Shown: positions 1-8,323, counted from the first letter of the stretch. The stretch: 64,000 nucleotides of DNA from Amycolatopsis vastitatis (GCF_002234595.1 NZ_NMUL01000038.1:1-64000), one strand, 5' to 3'. Program-made: numbers and translations. The notes: generated by a model from the letters alone, not told the origin.

Positions 1-135
1 TTGGAAGAGGTACTGCATCGTGACGGTCATTTCGCCGAAGGCGCCGCCGATGAGTTCCTGGAGCTTGCGAGCGTAGACGGGGTCGGGCTTCTCGGGCTTG
101 GCTTCGAACTGCAACAGCTTCGTGTGACGGAACAC
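1..135 (-). CDS. Manganese catalase, N-terminal part
   Basis: The first 45 residues of a non-haem dimanganese catalase, which disproportionates hydrogen peroxide in the cytoplasm. The gene runs off the left edge. The visible N-terminus contains LLQFEAKPEKPDPVYARKLQ followed by an IGGAFGEMTVTMQYLFQ segment; the glutamate there matches the first metal-ligand helix of the family. The GTG at 135 is chosen because GGAGGG lies five bases upstream; an ATG three bases earlier is in another frame. Divergent from the dehydrogenase relic and the OsmC gene, which fits a small oxidative-stress locus. Only the N-terminus is visible, so integrity cannot be judged. Confidence 0.8.
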   Translation of the reverse strand, partial: MFRHTKLLQFEAKPEKPDPVYARKLQELIGGAFGEMTVTMQYLFQ

Positions 136-297
136 GTCATCCCTCCGTGATACAGGTGGCGTAGGACGGTCGTCGAGGAGACGTTCCCGGCAAGCGGACG
201 GTTAACCGTGCGGGATGAAAACGGCCGCTCATCGTGTGAAGAAGGAATGCGGGGGTACCAGGGGACAGTTCTCGGACCTGCCGATGAGGAGCCAGCC

Positions 298-610
298 GTG
301 TCCCAGCCCGCCCAGCAGCAGAACCCGCCAGGGACGACCGCCGCGATGACGCCCCGCCCCGGCACTGGCGCAGCTGCTGGGCCCAAAGGGCATCCGCGCG
401 AACAGCGTGGCGCCGGGTCCGATCTGGACGCCGCTGATCCCGTCGACGATGCCCGAGGAAGAGGTCAAGTCGTTCGGCGAGCAGGTGCCCCTCGGCCGAG
501 CCGGCCAGCCAGCCGAGCTGGCGCCGGTGTACGTGCTGCTCGCGTCCGACGACGGCAGTTACGTGTCCGGAGCGCGCGTCGCGGTGACCGGCGGCACGCC
601 GATCCTCTGA
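298..610 (+). pseudogene. Short-chain dehydrogenase with internal deletion
   Basis: Remnant of an SDR-family oxidoreductase of the glucose-1-dehydrogenase/YhdF type, usually about 280-300 residues. The N-terminal tail (SQPAQQQNPPGTTAAMTPRP, frame of GTG 298) joins directly, in a different frame, to the C-terminal part starting at about 362 (ALAQLLGPKGIRANSVAPGP, later VPLGRAGQPAELAPVYVLLA, ending at TGA 608-610). The Rossmann glycine-rich motif, the catalytic Ser and the YxxxK are all missing, so roughly 190-200 codons were deleted and the frame was broken. Enzymes of this type often sit next to Mn-catalase genes, as here. Confidence 0.75.
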
Positions 611-623
611 GCGGAGGCACGTG

Positions 624-1073
624 ATGGCTGAAGATCTCTATTCGACAGAGGCGACGTCGAGCCGCGGCAGTGTCCGGATCGACGGACGTGGCGACCTCGC
701 CTACGCGGTCGGCGAGCCGGGCGACGGAACGGCGGACCCGCTGAACCCGGAGCGCCTCTACGCCGCAGCGCTGGCCACCTGCCTGCACCAGTCGCTGACG
801 ATCGCCGCGACATCGCTGGGGGTGGAGACGGGTGAAAGCGTCGTCACCGTCAGGGTCACCTTGGCGGCGCGCGGCGACGGTGGCTACGAGCTGCGCGCGG
901 CGGTCGAGGTGTACTTGCCCGGGGCGAGCACCGACTCGCTTTACGACGCCGTCACGCGCGAGGCGTTGCGGCTGTGCCCGCTCGTCGGCGACAAGGTCGC
1001 GGTGACGTTGGACCGCGAGCGCGGTCTGGCGCTGCAGAACCACCGCGGCCCCGCCGACCCTGGACAGAACTGA
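624..1073 (+). CDS. OsmC/Ohr-family peroxidase
   Basis: 149 residues, full length for the OsmC/Ohr family, thiol peroxidases that reduce organic hydroperoxides in the cytoplasm. Both redox cysteines are visible: C53 in AAALATCLHQSL and C118 in LRLCPLVGDK. The start at ATG 624 is preferred because GGAGG at 613-617 is suitably spaced; a GTG at 621 is the alternative. It lies 13 bases after the dehydrogenase relic and is followed within 5 bases by a hydrolase gene, so these probably share a transcript. Assignment to Ohr (organic peroxide specific) rather than OsmC is favoured by the LATCLHQSL helix but not certain. Confidence 0.85.
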   Translation: MAEDLYSTEATSSRGSVRIDGRGDLAYAVGEPGDGTADPLNPERLYAAALATCLHQSLTIAATSLGVETGESVVTVRVTLAARGDGGYELRAAVEVYLPGASTDSLYDAVTREALRLCPLVGDKVAVTLDRERGLALQNHRGPADPGQN

Positions 1074-1077
1074 CGTC

Positions 1078-1809
1078 GTGCTGCTGACCCATCGCCTCCG
1101 GCACGGGCTGGTGCGGGCGCTCGCCGCCGGCGCCGGCCGGACGGACCGGAACCCGGTCGTGCTCCTGCCCGGCCTCGGCGCGCCGGGATACCTGGTGGAC
1201 ACGCTGCACGGGTGCGCGGCGTCGGCGCCGTCGTTCCTGCTCGACGTGCCCGGGTTCGGCGCGGGGCCGATGGCGTGTGAGCCGGAACTGGGCGCGCTGG
1301 TCGACGTCGCCACCGAGTGGCTGAGCAACGTGCTGGACCGGCCGGCCACCCTCTTCGGGCATTCGACCGCCGCGCAGGTAGCGATGACTGTCGCGGCGCG
1401 GCGGCCGGAGCTGGTCGGTGCGTTGGTGCTCGCCGGACCGACGTTCCCGCCTCCGCTGCGCCGCCTCGGCCGGCTGTCGGTCGCTCTGCTCCGGGACCTG
1501 GTCCACGAGTCACCCGCGGCGTTGCCGGGCACCGTGCCGTACTACCTCCGGGCGGGGCCTCGGCGGTTGCTGCGGTTCATCCGGTCAGCTCAGCGGGACG
1601 AACCTGAGCGGGTCGTGCCGTTCGTGCGGTGTCCCGTCCAGGTGCTGCGGGGTCGGCACGACACCCTGAGCCCGCGCGGGTGGGCGCGGTCGCTGGCCGA
1701 CGCAGCGGTGCACGGAAGCTTGGTCACGGTGCCCGGCGCGCACACGTTCCCCGCGACCTCCGGCGGCTTGACGTCCCGGCTGATCACGGAATTCGGTCCT
1801 TCCAGGTGA
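1078..1809 (+). CDS. Alpha/beta hydrolase
   Basis: 243 residues from GTG 1078, complete alpha/beta-hydrolase fold. The oxyanion region is VVLLPGLGAPG near residue 25, the nucleophile elbow is FGHSTAAQ near residue 96, the acid is in LRGRHDTLSP and the histidine in VPGAHTFP near the C-terminus, so the Ser-Asp-His triad looks intact. No signal peptide is seen, so it is probably cytoplasmic. It follows the OsmC gene by 4 bases and may be co-transcribed. Substrate unknown; esterase or haloperoxidase-like hydrolase are both possible. Confidence 0.8.
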   Translation: MLLTHRLRHGLVRALAAGAGRTDRNPVVLLPGLGAPGYLVDTLHGCAASAPSFLLDVPGFGAGPMACEPELGALVDVATEWLSNVLDRPATLFGHSTAAQVAMTVAARRPELVGALVLAGPTFPPPLRRLGRLSVALLRDLVHESPAALPGTVPYYLRAGPRRLLRFIRSAQRDEPERVVPFVRCPVQVLRGRHDTLSPRGWARSLADAAVHGSLVTVPGAHTFPATSGGLTSRLITEFGPSR

Positions 1810-1812
1810 CGC

Positions 1813-2055
1813 TCAGCCACCACGCTGGACGACGGCCGTGGTGAGCGTCGCCGCGATCAGTTCGAGCTCGTGGTCGATGGCTTGCTCCCCGTCCAGCCGC
1901 GCCCGCAGATCGGCGCGGGTGATGACGTCGCTCGCGCCGGCGGTCTCGGCGCCGGCCGGTTCGACCTCCATGCGGCCGCCGGTCAAGACGAGCACCGGGT
2001 CCGGCAGCGAAGATTCGAGCAGGCGGCGCAGGTCGTCGATGGTCACCTTCAGCAT
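1813..2055 (-). CDS. Small hypothetical protein
   Basis: 80 residues starting MLKVTIDDLRRLLESSLPDP. ATG 2055 is chosen because GGAGG lies seven bases upstream; a longer reading to 2172 has no ribosome site. A central LVLTGGRMEVEPAG looks like a beta-hairpin and the C-terminal half is predicted helical. Family not recognised. It is convergent with the hydrolase, 3 bases apart at the stops. Confidence 0.6.
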   Translation of the reverse strand: MLKVTIDDLRRLLESSLPDPVLVLTGGRMEVEPAGAETAGASDVITRADLRARLDGEQAIDHELELIAATLTTAVVQRGG

Positions 2056-2292
2056 GGCGTCCTCCGGGTTCGTCGGTCGAGGTGCAGGCAGGCGGCGAGG
2101 TTGCCGGCGAACAACCACGGCAGGTTCGATCGATGGCCGTTCCGTCATTCTGCTTCTTCCGTGTCTCGTCACCGCCGCCGCGGTTACCCACCTCGGGTGT
2201 CCTTACGCGAGACGACGGCGTGACTTCCGGCGCACGGCGATCACCCGGCAGTGCAGCGAGCACGGCTTCCGGAGCCGTGCTGGAATGAGGCC

Positions 2293-2967
2293 GTGTCCCT
2301 GACCGAACTGGATCGTGTGGGCGCCCGGATCGAGGCTTGCGTTCGCTGTCCCCGGCTGGTCGCCTGGCGGACCGAAGCCGCGGCCCGGCCGCCGGAGCGC
2401 TATGCCGGCGAGGCGTACTGGGCCAGGCCCGTCCCGGGTTTCGGGGATCCCCGCGCCCGGATCTTCGTGCTCGGATTGGCGACGGCCGCGCACGGCGGCA
2501 ATCGCACCGGACGGGCGTTCACGGGAAATCCCACGGCGAGCCTGCTGATGCGGGCGTTGCACCGGGCGGGGCTCGCCGACCGGCCGGTTTCCGAGCACGC
2601 CGGGGACGGGCTGCGGCTGCACCGGACGTGGCTGGCTTCGGCCGTGCGCTGCGCTCCGCCGGCCAACCGCCCGAGCCCGGCCGAGCGCGACAATTGCCTG
2701 CCGTATCTCTCGGCCGAGGTGGCCGCGCTCGAGGACCTGCGGGTGATCGTCTGCCTCGGCGGGTTCGCCTGGCAGGCCGCGCTGCACTGGGCGGGAGTAC
2801 GGCGGAAACCGAAGTTCGCCCACGGTGGCGAACACCGGCTCGGCAACGGGCTGGTGCTGCTCGGCAGCTACCACCCCAGTCCGCGCAACGTGCACACCGG
2901 CCTGCTCACCGAGCCGATGCTCGACGAGGTGTTCGCGCAGGCCCGTCGGCTCGGCGGCCTGGCCTGA
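2293..2967 (+). CDS. Uracil-DNA glycosylase, family 5 (UdgB-type)
   Basis: 224 residues from GTG 2293. It removes uracil and other deaminated bases from DNA at the start of base excision repair. The iron-sulfur cysteines are visible as CVRC near residue 15 and as C-APPANRPSPAERDN-C further on. The family motif GLATAAHGGNRTGRAFTG is intact, and the C-terminal SYHPSPRNVHTG motif carries the active-site histidine. Family-5 enzymes, found in actinobacteria, thermophiles and archaea, lack the polar Asp of classical UNG. Stands alone between two minus-strand regions. Confidence 0.88.
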   Translation: MSLTELDRVGARIEACVRCPRLVAWRTEAAARPPERYAGEAYWARPVPGFGDPRARIFVLGLATAAHGGNRTGRAFTGNPTASLLMRALHRAGLADRPVSEHAGDGLRLHRTWLASAVRCAPPANRPSPAERDNCLPYLSAEVAALEDLRVIVCLGGFAWQAALHWAGVRRKPKFAHGGEHRLGNGLVLLGSYHPSPRNVHTGLLTEPMLDEVFAQARRLGGLA

Positions 2968-3081
2968 GGCGCCGGATCGGTGTACATCGCGGCCGGGACC
3001 GCTCGGCGCGCGGCGGCGTGGCGTACCGCGTCGGAAGGCTCCGGCCGCCGTTCGGTCGCCCGGCTGTGCACCGCCTGACGG

Positions 3082-3252
3082 TCACGGAGCCGCGAGGGGA
3101 ATGGCGCCGGCCAGGCAGCCGCGCTGCTGCGCCGTCATGCCCGGCCGGCCGACGTCGTCGATGATCAGGGCGTCGGTGTCCGCGTGCGGGCGGGGTGCCA
3201 GCAGCACGAACAGCACCTGCTGCTGGCGGCAGGCGGCGCACAGCCACGGCAC
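3082..3252 (-). CDS. Small hypothetical protein or gene fragment
   Basis: 56 residues from a GTG at 3252 (VPWLCAACRQQQVLFVLL, later ADTDALIIDDVGRPGM). The CAAC pair looks like half of a zinc ribbon. The upstream part would lie inside the adjoining IS3 end, so this is probably the C-terminus of a gene cut by the insertion. No ribosome site is obvious. Low confidence that it is expressed. Confidence 0.3.
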   Translation of the reverse strand: MPWLCAACRQQQVLFVLLAPRPHADTDALIIDDVGRPGMTAQQRGCLAGAIPLAAP

Positions 3253-3305
3253 CGGTGGATGCGGGGTCTGCCCAGACTTCGGTTGACACCGGGGGCTGAC
3301 TGTTT

Positions 3306-3530
3306 TCAGGCCGCTGTTGCGGTGGTGCAGATGGTCTCAAACTCGACTGGGGTGAGCTTGCCCAGGGCGCGTTGGCGGCGTTTGCGGTGGTACTTCGTCT
3401 CGATCCAGGACACGATCGCCAACCGCAGTTCCTCCCGGGTGGGCCACCGTCGGGTGTCGAGAACATTCTTTTGCAGCAACGAGAAGAACGATTCCATCGC
3501 GGCGTTGTCCCCGCACGCGCCGACCCGCCC
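3306..3530 (-). pseudogene. IS3-family transposase OrfB, C-terminal fragment
   Basis: Translates as CGDNAAMESFFSLLQKNVLD and continues WPTREELRLAIVSWIETKYH to the stop, the C-terminus of the rve/DDE integrase core of IS3 OrfB proteins. The glutamate in MESFFSLL is the last residue of the DDE triad; the two aspartates and the whole N-terminal half, including OrfA, are absent. About 75 of the usual 280-300 residues remain. Confidence 0.8.
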
Positions 3531-4054
3531 ATCGACCCTGAGCGACCCATCGGGCCGCTGCTGGCGCTGGCGCCGGTCCGCAAACGCCGGGTGGATGCGG
3601 TGGCGATCGTGGACGGCACGCTGGTGCCCACGCGGGATCATCGGCTGGCGACCCCGTCGAAGAACTACCGGTACTCGACCAACGTGCAGGTCGCGATCGA
3701 TGCCGAGACCCGGCTGGTGATCGCCACCGGTGACCCGCGGCCGGGCAGCCGCAACGACTGCACCGTCTACCACGACTCCGGCATCGCCGAACAACTCGCC
3801 GGTCGGCCGGTGATGGCTACCAAGGCAATCCCGGGGTTGTCATGCCGTACCGCAAACCCCGCGACGGCAGCGAGCTGCCGGACTGGCAGGAAGAACTCAA
3901 CACCACTCACCGCACGATCCGCGCCCGCGTCGAGCACGTCCTGGCCCGGATGAAGAACTTCAAGATTCTCCGCGACTACCGCCGAGCGGGGAGCACGCTG
4001 GCCGACACGGTGTCCGGAATCGCGCACCTGCACAACATCCTCCTCGCCGCCTGA
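3530..4054 (+). pseudogene. IS5-family DDE transposase, truncated and frameshifted
   Basis: First segment (about 3546-3830) reads VDAVAIVDGTLVPTRDHRLA and KNYRYSTNVQVAIDAETRLV, the catalytic core of an IS5-family transposase. Near 3815-3822 a short deletion of about 10 bases removes the expected DGG(Y) segment, with the second catalytic aspartate, and shifts frame. The C-terminal part continues from 3842 as MPYRKPRDGSELPDWQEELN and ends LHNILLAA. The N-terminal helix-turn-helix part is missing. Non-functional. Confidence 0.8.
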
Positions 4055-4142
4055 CCGCAACCACCAGCCCCACCAACCACAACACCAGTGACGAGACAGC
4101 CCTTAGAGCGTGTCTTACGTGGCGATCGATCGCTTATGAGCG

Positions 4143-4971
4143 ATGATCTTGGCTGTGGTTGATCGGTTGTCGTTGCGGTTGGTGCCGGATGAGCTGTGGG
4201 AGCTGGCGGAGCCGTTGATCCCGGCGTTCCGGCCCCGGCCGCAAGGCGGTGGCACGGCTGCGCTGGATGCTCGTGCGGTGTTCACCGCGATCGTGTATGT
4301 GCTGACCAGTGGTTGTGCGTGGCGGGATCTGCCGCCGTCGTTCGGGGTGCCGTTCCAGACCGCGCACCGCCGCTTCAGCCAGTGGACCCAAGACGGGCTC
4401 TGGCGCCGGCTGCACCATGCGGTGCTGGACGAACTCGGCAGCCAGGGCCTGCTCGACTGGAGCCGCGCGATCGTGGATAGTGCCTGCGTGCGGGCCAAAA
4501 AAGGGGATCTCTGACCGGCCCCAGCCCAGTCGACCGGGGCAAGCCCGGCTCGAAGATCCACGCCCTGTCCGACCGCGCCGGTCTGCCGCTCGCCGTGGCC
4601 GTCTCGGCGGCGAACACCCACGACAGTCACGCCCTCAAGCCCCTGGTGATGGCGATCCCGGCGATCAAATCCCGGCGCGGGCCCCGTCGGCGCAAGCCCG
4701 CCAGCTGCACGCCGACAAAGCCTACGACCAGCCCGAGCTGCGACGCTGGGTCCGCGACCGAGGCATCGCGGTCCGCATCGCCCGCAAAGGCATCGAATCA
4801 AGCCAGAAACTCGGCCAGCACCGCTGGGTCATCGAACGCACCATGGCCTGGCTGACCGGATACCGCCGCCTCACCCTGCGCTACGAACGCAAAGCCGGAC
4901 ACTTCCTCGCCTTCCTCCTCCTCGGCGCAGCCCTCACCTGCCACAAGAAACTCCGCAAACTCACCACATGA
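4143..4971 (+). pseudogene. IS5-family transposase (orfA/orfB), frameshifted
   Basis: orfA (4143-4514, 123 codons) begins MILAVVDRLSLRLVPDELWE and ends VRAKKGDL. The reading then needs a -1 shift into LTGPSPVDRGKPGSKIHALS and AVAVSAANTHDSHALKPLVM. A second shift near 4700 is required to reach QLHADKAYDQPELRRWVRDR, then VIERTMAWLTGYRRLTLRYE and the end at 4971. The first shift may be programmed; the second has no slippery sequence and looks like a one-base indel, so this copy is probably dead. Confidence 0.75.
4497..4506 (+). other. Candidate programmed -1 frameshift site
   Basis: Six A followed by four G at the orfA/orfB junction, eight bases before the orfA stop. The -1 frame immediately resumes conserved transposase sequence. 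Position and frame match the slippery runs used by IS5 elements of the two-frame type. The exact heptamer is not canonical because a C precedes the A run. Confidence 0.45.
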
Positions 4972-5180
4972 GACACGCTCTAAGCCGGCCGGAAACACAC
5001 CGGAGAGGCAGCGACGGCGTGCGTCCCGGCGGCGGGGGCGACCTGCAAGCGCAGCTGAGCGCGTGGTCGACCCGGCCCGGGTACGGCGGCGGTGGGGCCG
5101 AGCATCGATTGAACGACGGCAAAGCGGGTATGCCGCGCCTGAGTGGATCAGCGGGCCGCGCCGAGGGAGGTACGCCGGAG

Positions 5181-5948
5181 ATGACCTGGGATGTTCCGCG
5201 CGCCGGCAAGCCGTCGGGTAACGGGCCGGTGATCGACGAGCTGACCGCGGGCCAGGTGGCGGCCGTCTTCGCGCGCATGTCCGGTTTGCTGCTTTCCTCG
5301 GACAAGGTGGACACGGCTCTGAAGCTGATCACCGCGCTGGCCGTCGAGATGGTGCCGGGGACGACGGGTGCAGGAATCAGCCTGATGGATCGCCACGGTG
5401 AGCGCGTCACTGCAGCAGCCACGGACCAGGTGGTCGAGTGGGCTGACGCGCTGCAGTACCAGCTCGGCCACGGTCCCTGCCTGACCGCATGGTCCGATCG
5501 CGTAGTCGTCAGGGTCGACGATCTCGCGGTGGATGAGCGGTGGCCGTCCTGGTCACGGCCGGCCGCCGAGCTGGGGCTGCGGTCGGCGTTGAGCGCGCCG
5601 ATGGTGGCCGGCCCCGAGCCACTCGGCGCGCTGAAGGTCTACGCCGCACAGCCCCGATCCTACGGAGAGCGGGAGGAACAGCTCCTCACCATGTTCGCGT
5701 CCCAGGCGGCCATGCTCATCAGCAACATGCGCACCGCGCAGGACGCCGAGCGCGCCAGCGGCCAGGTCGCGGAGGCCCTGCGTGGCCGCGAAGTCGTCGA
5801 ATTGGCCAAAGGCATCATCATGGCCCGTGACCACGTCGACGAACGCACAGCGTTTCTCACGCTGGCTCAACTGGCCGAACAAGAGCACACCACCGTCCGC
5901 CACACCGCCGAGCGGCTGGCCCAGTCCACCGTGCGACGGCGGCGATGA
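5181..5948 (+). CDS. GAF-ANTAR regulatory protein
   Basis: 255 residues. A GAF sensor domain (about residues 30-175; MVPGTTGAGISLMDRHGERV, later LGHGPCLTAWSDRVVVRVDD) precedes a C-terminal ANTAR RNA-binding domain (about 185-250; LRGREVVELAKGIIMARDHV). ANTAR proteins bind dual-hexaloop hairpins in nascent RNA and prevent termination. ATG 5181 has GGGAGG ten bases upstream; an in-frame ATG at 5130 is the alternative. The next gene, 52 bases on, is a SpoIIE-type phosphatase, so both probably act in one environmental-stress pathway. The pair is bracketed by IS5-family copies. Confidence 0.85.
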   Translation: MTWDVPRAGKPSGNGPVIDELTAGQVAAVFARMSGLLLSSDKVDTALKLITALAVEMVPGTTGAGISLMDRHGERVTAAATDQVVEWADALQYQLGHGPCLTAWSDRVVVRVDDLAVDERWPSWSRPAAELGLRSALSAPMVAGPEPLGALKVYAAQPRSYGEREEQLLTMFASQAAMLISNMRTAQDAERASGQVAEALRGREVVELAKGIIMARDHVDERTAFLTLAQLAEQEHTTVRHTAERLAQSTVRRRR

Positions 5949-6000
5949 CCAACGCCCACGCCAGCTTGACGACGCCGACGGTGCTCAACGGTGAACTACC

Positions 6001-7560
6001 GTGAAGAAGGACCATCGTCCAGACCGGGCAGCCGAGCAGCAACGCAGTCTGACCCTGGCGTTCAAGCGTGCCGAACTGTCCGTCGAGGACCTGTGGCTGC
6101 GCTACTTCGGGGTGGGCGGCGAAGCCGGATTCATCGACATCGACGCGTATGTGCACGGGCTGGCCGACCTGCCGCCGCTGGAACGCGACACTCTCGCCCT
6201 CGCGGTGAACGAACGCCTCGACGAGCTGACCTGGACGCACCGGGCCGGCTTCAGCCGCCAAATCCGGGACAGCACTCCCAGGACGCCGCCGTTCACTGCC
6301 CTGGTGCAACTCTTGGAGGGCACCGAACTCGCTCCGCCCGACCGGCTGTCCGCCGCCGTGAAAACCGCCGCCGCCGCGCTCGGTGTGCGGATCGGCGTCT
6401 ACCTCGTCGATTACGACCAACTCTGCCTCCGCCCCCTCCCGGATGCACCGTCGGGCGAACTCTCCGCGAAGTACCCTCATCCCTCCTCGTCGGAGGACCA
6501 GGGCGAGACTTCCCACCGCGCGGCGCCGCCCGGCCAACCGGCGTCGGGGCGCACTGCGCTGGATGTCGACACCACACTCGCGGGACGTGCGTTCCGGCAG
6601 ATCCAGATTCTCCCGTCAGAGACATCCGGCCCGCCCCGCTTGTGGGTGCCGCTGATGGACGGCGCGGAACGTCTCGGCGTCCTCGACGTCGAAGTCGACG
6701 ACGCGGACGACCTCTACGACCCCGGTCTGCGGGTGCAGTGCCGGTGGTTGTCCATGCTGCTGGGACACATGGTCACCCTGCTGTCGCAGTACGGGGACGA
6801 CCTGGACCGGGTCCGGTTGCGGACCCGGCGAACGGTCAACGCGGACCTCGTGTGGTCGCTGCTGCCACCGTTGACCGCCGGTGTCGACAGCTTCATCGTC
6901 ACCGGTGTCGTCGAACCCCGAGACGACGTCAGCGGCGACGCGTTCGACTACGCCCTGTCCGAGACCACCGCGAGCCTGATGGTGCTGGACGCGGTCGGTC
7001 ACGACCTGCGCAGCGGCCTGATCGCCGCCACCGCAGTGTCCGCCTACCGCAGCGCACGCCGCGCCGGCCACGGCCTTTTCGAACAGGCCCGCCTGATCGA
7101 CGAAACCATCAGCGGCCACTTCGGCGACTCCGCGTTCGCGACCGCCGTGCTCGTCGAACTCGACCTCACCACCGGACGCTTGCGCTACATCAACGCCGGC
7201 CACCCCCACCCCCTTGTCATGCGCGCCGGAAAGATCGTCAAGCCCCTGGCTGCGGGCCGCTGCCTCCCGCTCGGCCTCGGCCTGGGCGACCTGCAAGTCG
7301 GCGAGGAGACTCTGGAACCGGAGGACTGGCTGGTCCTCTACACCGACGGCGTCACCGAAGCCCGCGACCACACTGGCGAATTCTTCGGCGAACCGCGCCT
7401 GCGTGACTTCCTGCGCCGTGAGGCCGCCGCCGGCAACCCGCCACCCGAAACCGCCCGCCGGCTCACGAAAGCCGTCCTCCGTCACCAGAACGGCACCCTG
7501 CAGGACGACGCCACCGTCTTGCTCGCCCGCTGGACACGCCCGGCCCGCATGACCCCCTGA
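6001..7560 (+). CDS. SpoIIE/RsbU-type PP2C phosphatase with GAF-like sensor
   Basis: 519 residues from GTG 6001. The N-terminal 75 residues are helical (LADLPPLERDTLALAVNERL). A GAF-like region follows at about 105-275 (AAALGVRIGVYLVDYDQLCL, later LWVPLMDGAERLGVLDVEVD). The C-terminal PP2C domain (about 300-512) keeps the metal-binding aspartates in DVSGDAFDY, LDAVGHD, LYTDGVTEARD and QDDATVLL. Such enzymes dephosphorylate anti-anti-sigma factors, releasing stress sigma factors. Located directly after the GAF-ANTAR gene. No membrane segment. Confidence 0.85.
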   Translation: MKKDHRPDRAAEQQRSLTLAFKRAELSVEDLWLRYFGVGGEAGFIDIDAYVHGLADLPPLERDTLALAVNERLDELTWTHRAGFSRQIRDSTPRTPPFTALVQLLEGTELAPPDRLSAAVKTAAAALGVRIGVYLVDYDQLCLRPLPDAPSGELSAKYPHPSSSEDQGETSHRAAPPGQPASGRTALDVDTTLAGRAFRQIQILPSETSGPPRLWVPLMDGAERLGVLDVEVDDADDLYDPGLRVQCRWLSMLLGHMVTLLSQYGDDLDRVRLRTRRTVNADLVWSLLPPLTAGVDSFIVTGVVEPRDDVSGDAFDYALSETTASLMVLDAVGHDLRSGLIAATAVSAYRSARRAGHGLFEQARLIDETISGHFGDSAFATAVLVELDLTTGRLRYINAGHPHPLVMRAGKIVKPLAAGRCLPLGLGLGDLQVGEETLEPEDWLVLYTDGVTEARDHTGEFFGEPRLRDFLRREAAAGNPPPETARRLTKAVLRHQNGTLQDDATVLLARWTRPARMTP

Positions 7561-7692
7561 ACACAGCCAATCGCCCCGACTTCTACGTGGTCATTCGAGT
7601 GCTTCCTACGCTGCGCGACGGTGAACCTGGTGGGCCACTTGCGGCGGCAAGCCAGTCGCGAATGGCCGAAGGAACAGCGCCTCCAAGTTAGC

Positions 7693-8079
7693 TCATCGCA
7701 AAAAGATCCAGGCCGGCAAAGCAAGTTGATTATTTCCGCCACGCAACAAGGAGGGCATTCGACAGGATCGGGACAGCAGCCACCTCGCGCCAGCCTTCAC
7801 GAGCTCGACAAGGGCGGTGCCCGTCAAAGCGGTCAGCTCAAGCCCTCCGGCCCACACTGCTTCGGTCGTGGCGACTTCGACTAGCGCTTCGCCGGTTTCT
7901 CGCCAGCTCAGCTTCGAAGCGAAGCTGGTCAGCACGAACACGATCGCGGTGAACACTGCTCGATCGTCCACTCGTGACATTCCACCGCCTTGCGGACGCG
8001 CCTTGCCCGGTGGGATGAGCGACTCGACCAGCGCCCACAACTCGTCGGGAACCAGCCGCCGCGACAACTCGTCCATCAC
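7693..8079 (-). pseudogene. IS5-family transposase, N-terminal fragment
   Basis: Starts MMDELSRRLVPDELWALVES and continues RPQGGG and AVFTAIVFVLTS, closely matching orfA of the element at 4103-4983. After VLTS the reading stays open but no longer resembles the transposase (WRETGEALVEVATTEAVWAG), so the element was cut at about 7925 and fused to unrelated sequence. The left remainder, 7561-7692, shows nothing recognisable. Confidence 0.7.
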
Positions 8080-8117
8080 GAGTCATGATCGTGCCCGAAC
8101 CTCGGTCAAGATCCAAA

Positions 8118-8132
8118 TGAGACACGCTCTAA
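8118..8132 (-). repeat. Terminal inverted repeat of the truncated IS5 copy
   Basis: TGAGACACGCTCTAA, identical to the right end at 4969-4983 and oriented as the upstream end of the minus-strand transposase fragment. It overlaps the first bases of the island's left direct repeat. Confidence 0.75.
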
Positions 8133-8221
8133 ATCGCCCCTACTCATGGGTAGCAAAAAGCCCAGGTCTGTGACCTGGGCTTTGCTCCCCCGCTTGGACT
8201 CGAACCAAGAACCCTCCGGTT
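8130..8221 (-). repeat. Left direct repeat (partial tRNA-Asn plus terminator)
   Basis: 92 bp matching 24157-24249 with two substitutions and one indel. It holds the 37-base 3' part of tRNA-Asn (8185-8221: T-arm, 3' acceptor strand and the 3' anticodon stem) and its downstream hairpin (AAGCCCAGGT / ACCTGGGCTT, 8158-8182). Identity stops just short of the anticodon. Candidate attachment site. Confidence 0.75.
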
Positions 8222-8323
8222 CGCTCATGCTCCGATTCGGTGTCAGACGACGCCGTTTATGGAACATAAATGTTCCCTCGTTTGGGTTTGCCTACCTGAT
8301 GGAACTGTGTTGCCGGTCGGCGG

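Larger units (their letters stand above)
3268..4060. mobile_element. Composite scar of two IS remnants (IS3 + IS5 families)
   Basis: Two truncated transposase genes face each other with their broken ends joined near 3530. The left half is the 3' end of an IS3-family element on the minus strand, with a terminal-repeat-like TCTGCCCAGACTTCGGTTGA at about 3268. The right half is the body of an IS5-family element on the plus strand. Neither retains both ends, so the unit is immobile and marks a deletion between two insertions. Confidence 0.65.
4103..4983 (+). mobile_element. IS5-family insertion sequence with intact terminal repeats
   Basis: 881 bp bounded by near-perfect inverted repeats: left TTAGAGCGTGTCTTA at 4103-4117, right TGAGACACGCTCTAA at 4969-4983, one mismatch in 15. 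The coding layout (orfA, A-rich slip site, orfB) is typical of the IS427-like group of IS5. The same end sequence recurs at 8118-8132. A second frameshift in orfB suggests it cannot make its own transposase, although the ends could still be mobilised in trans. Confidence 0.8.
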
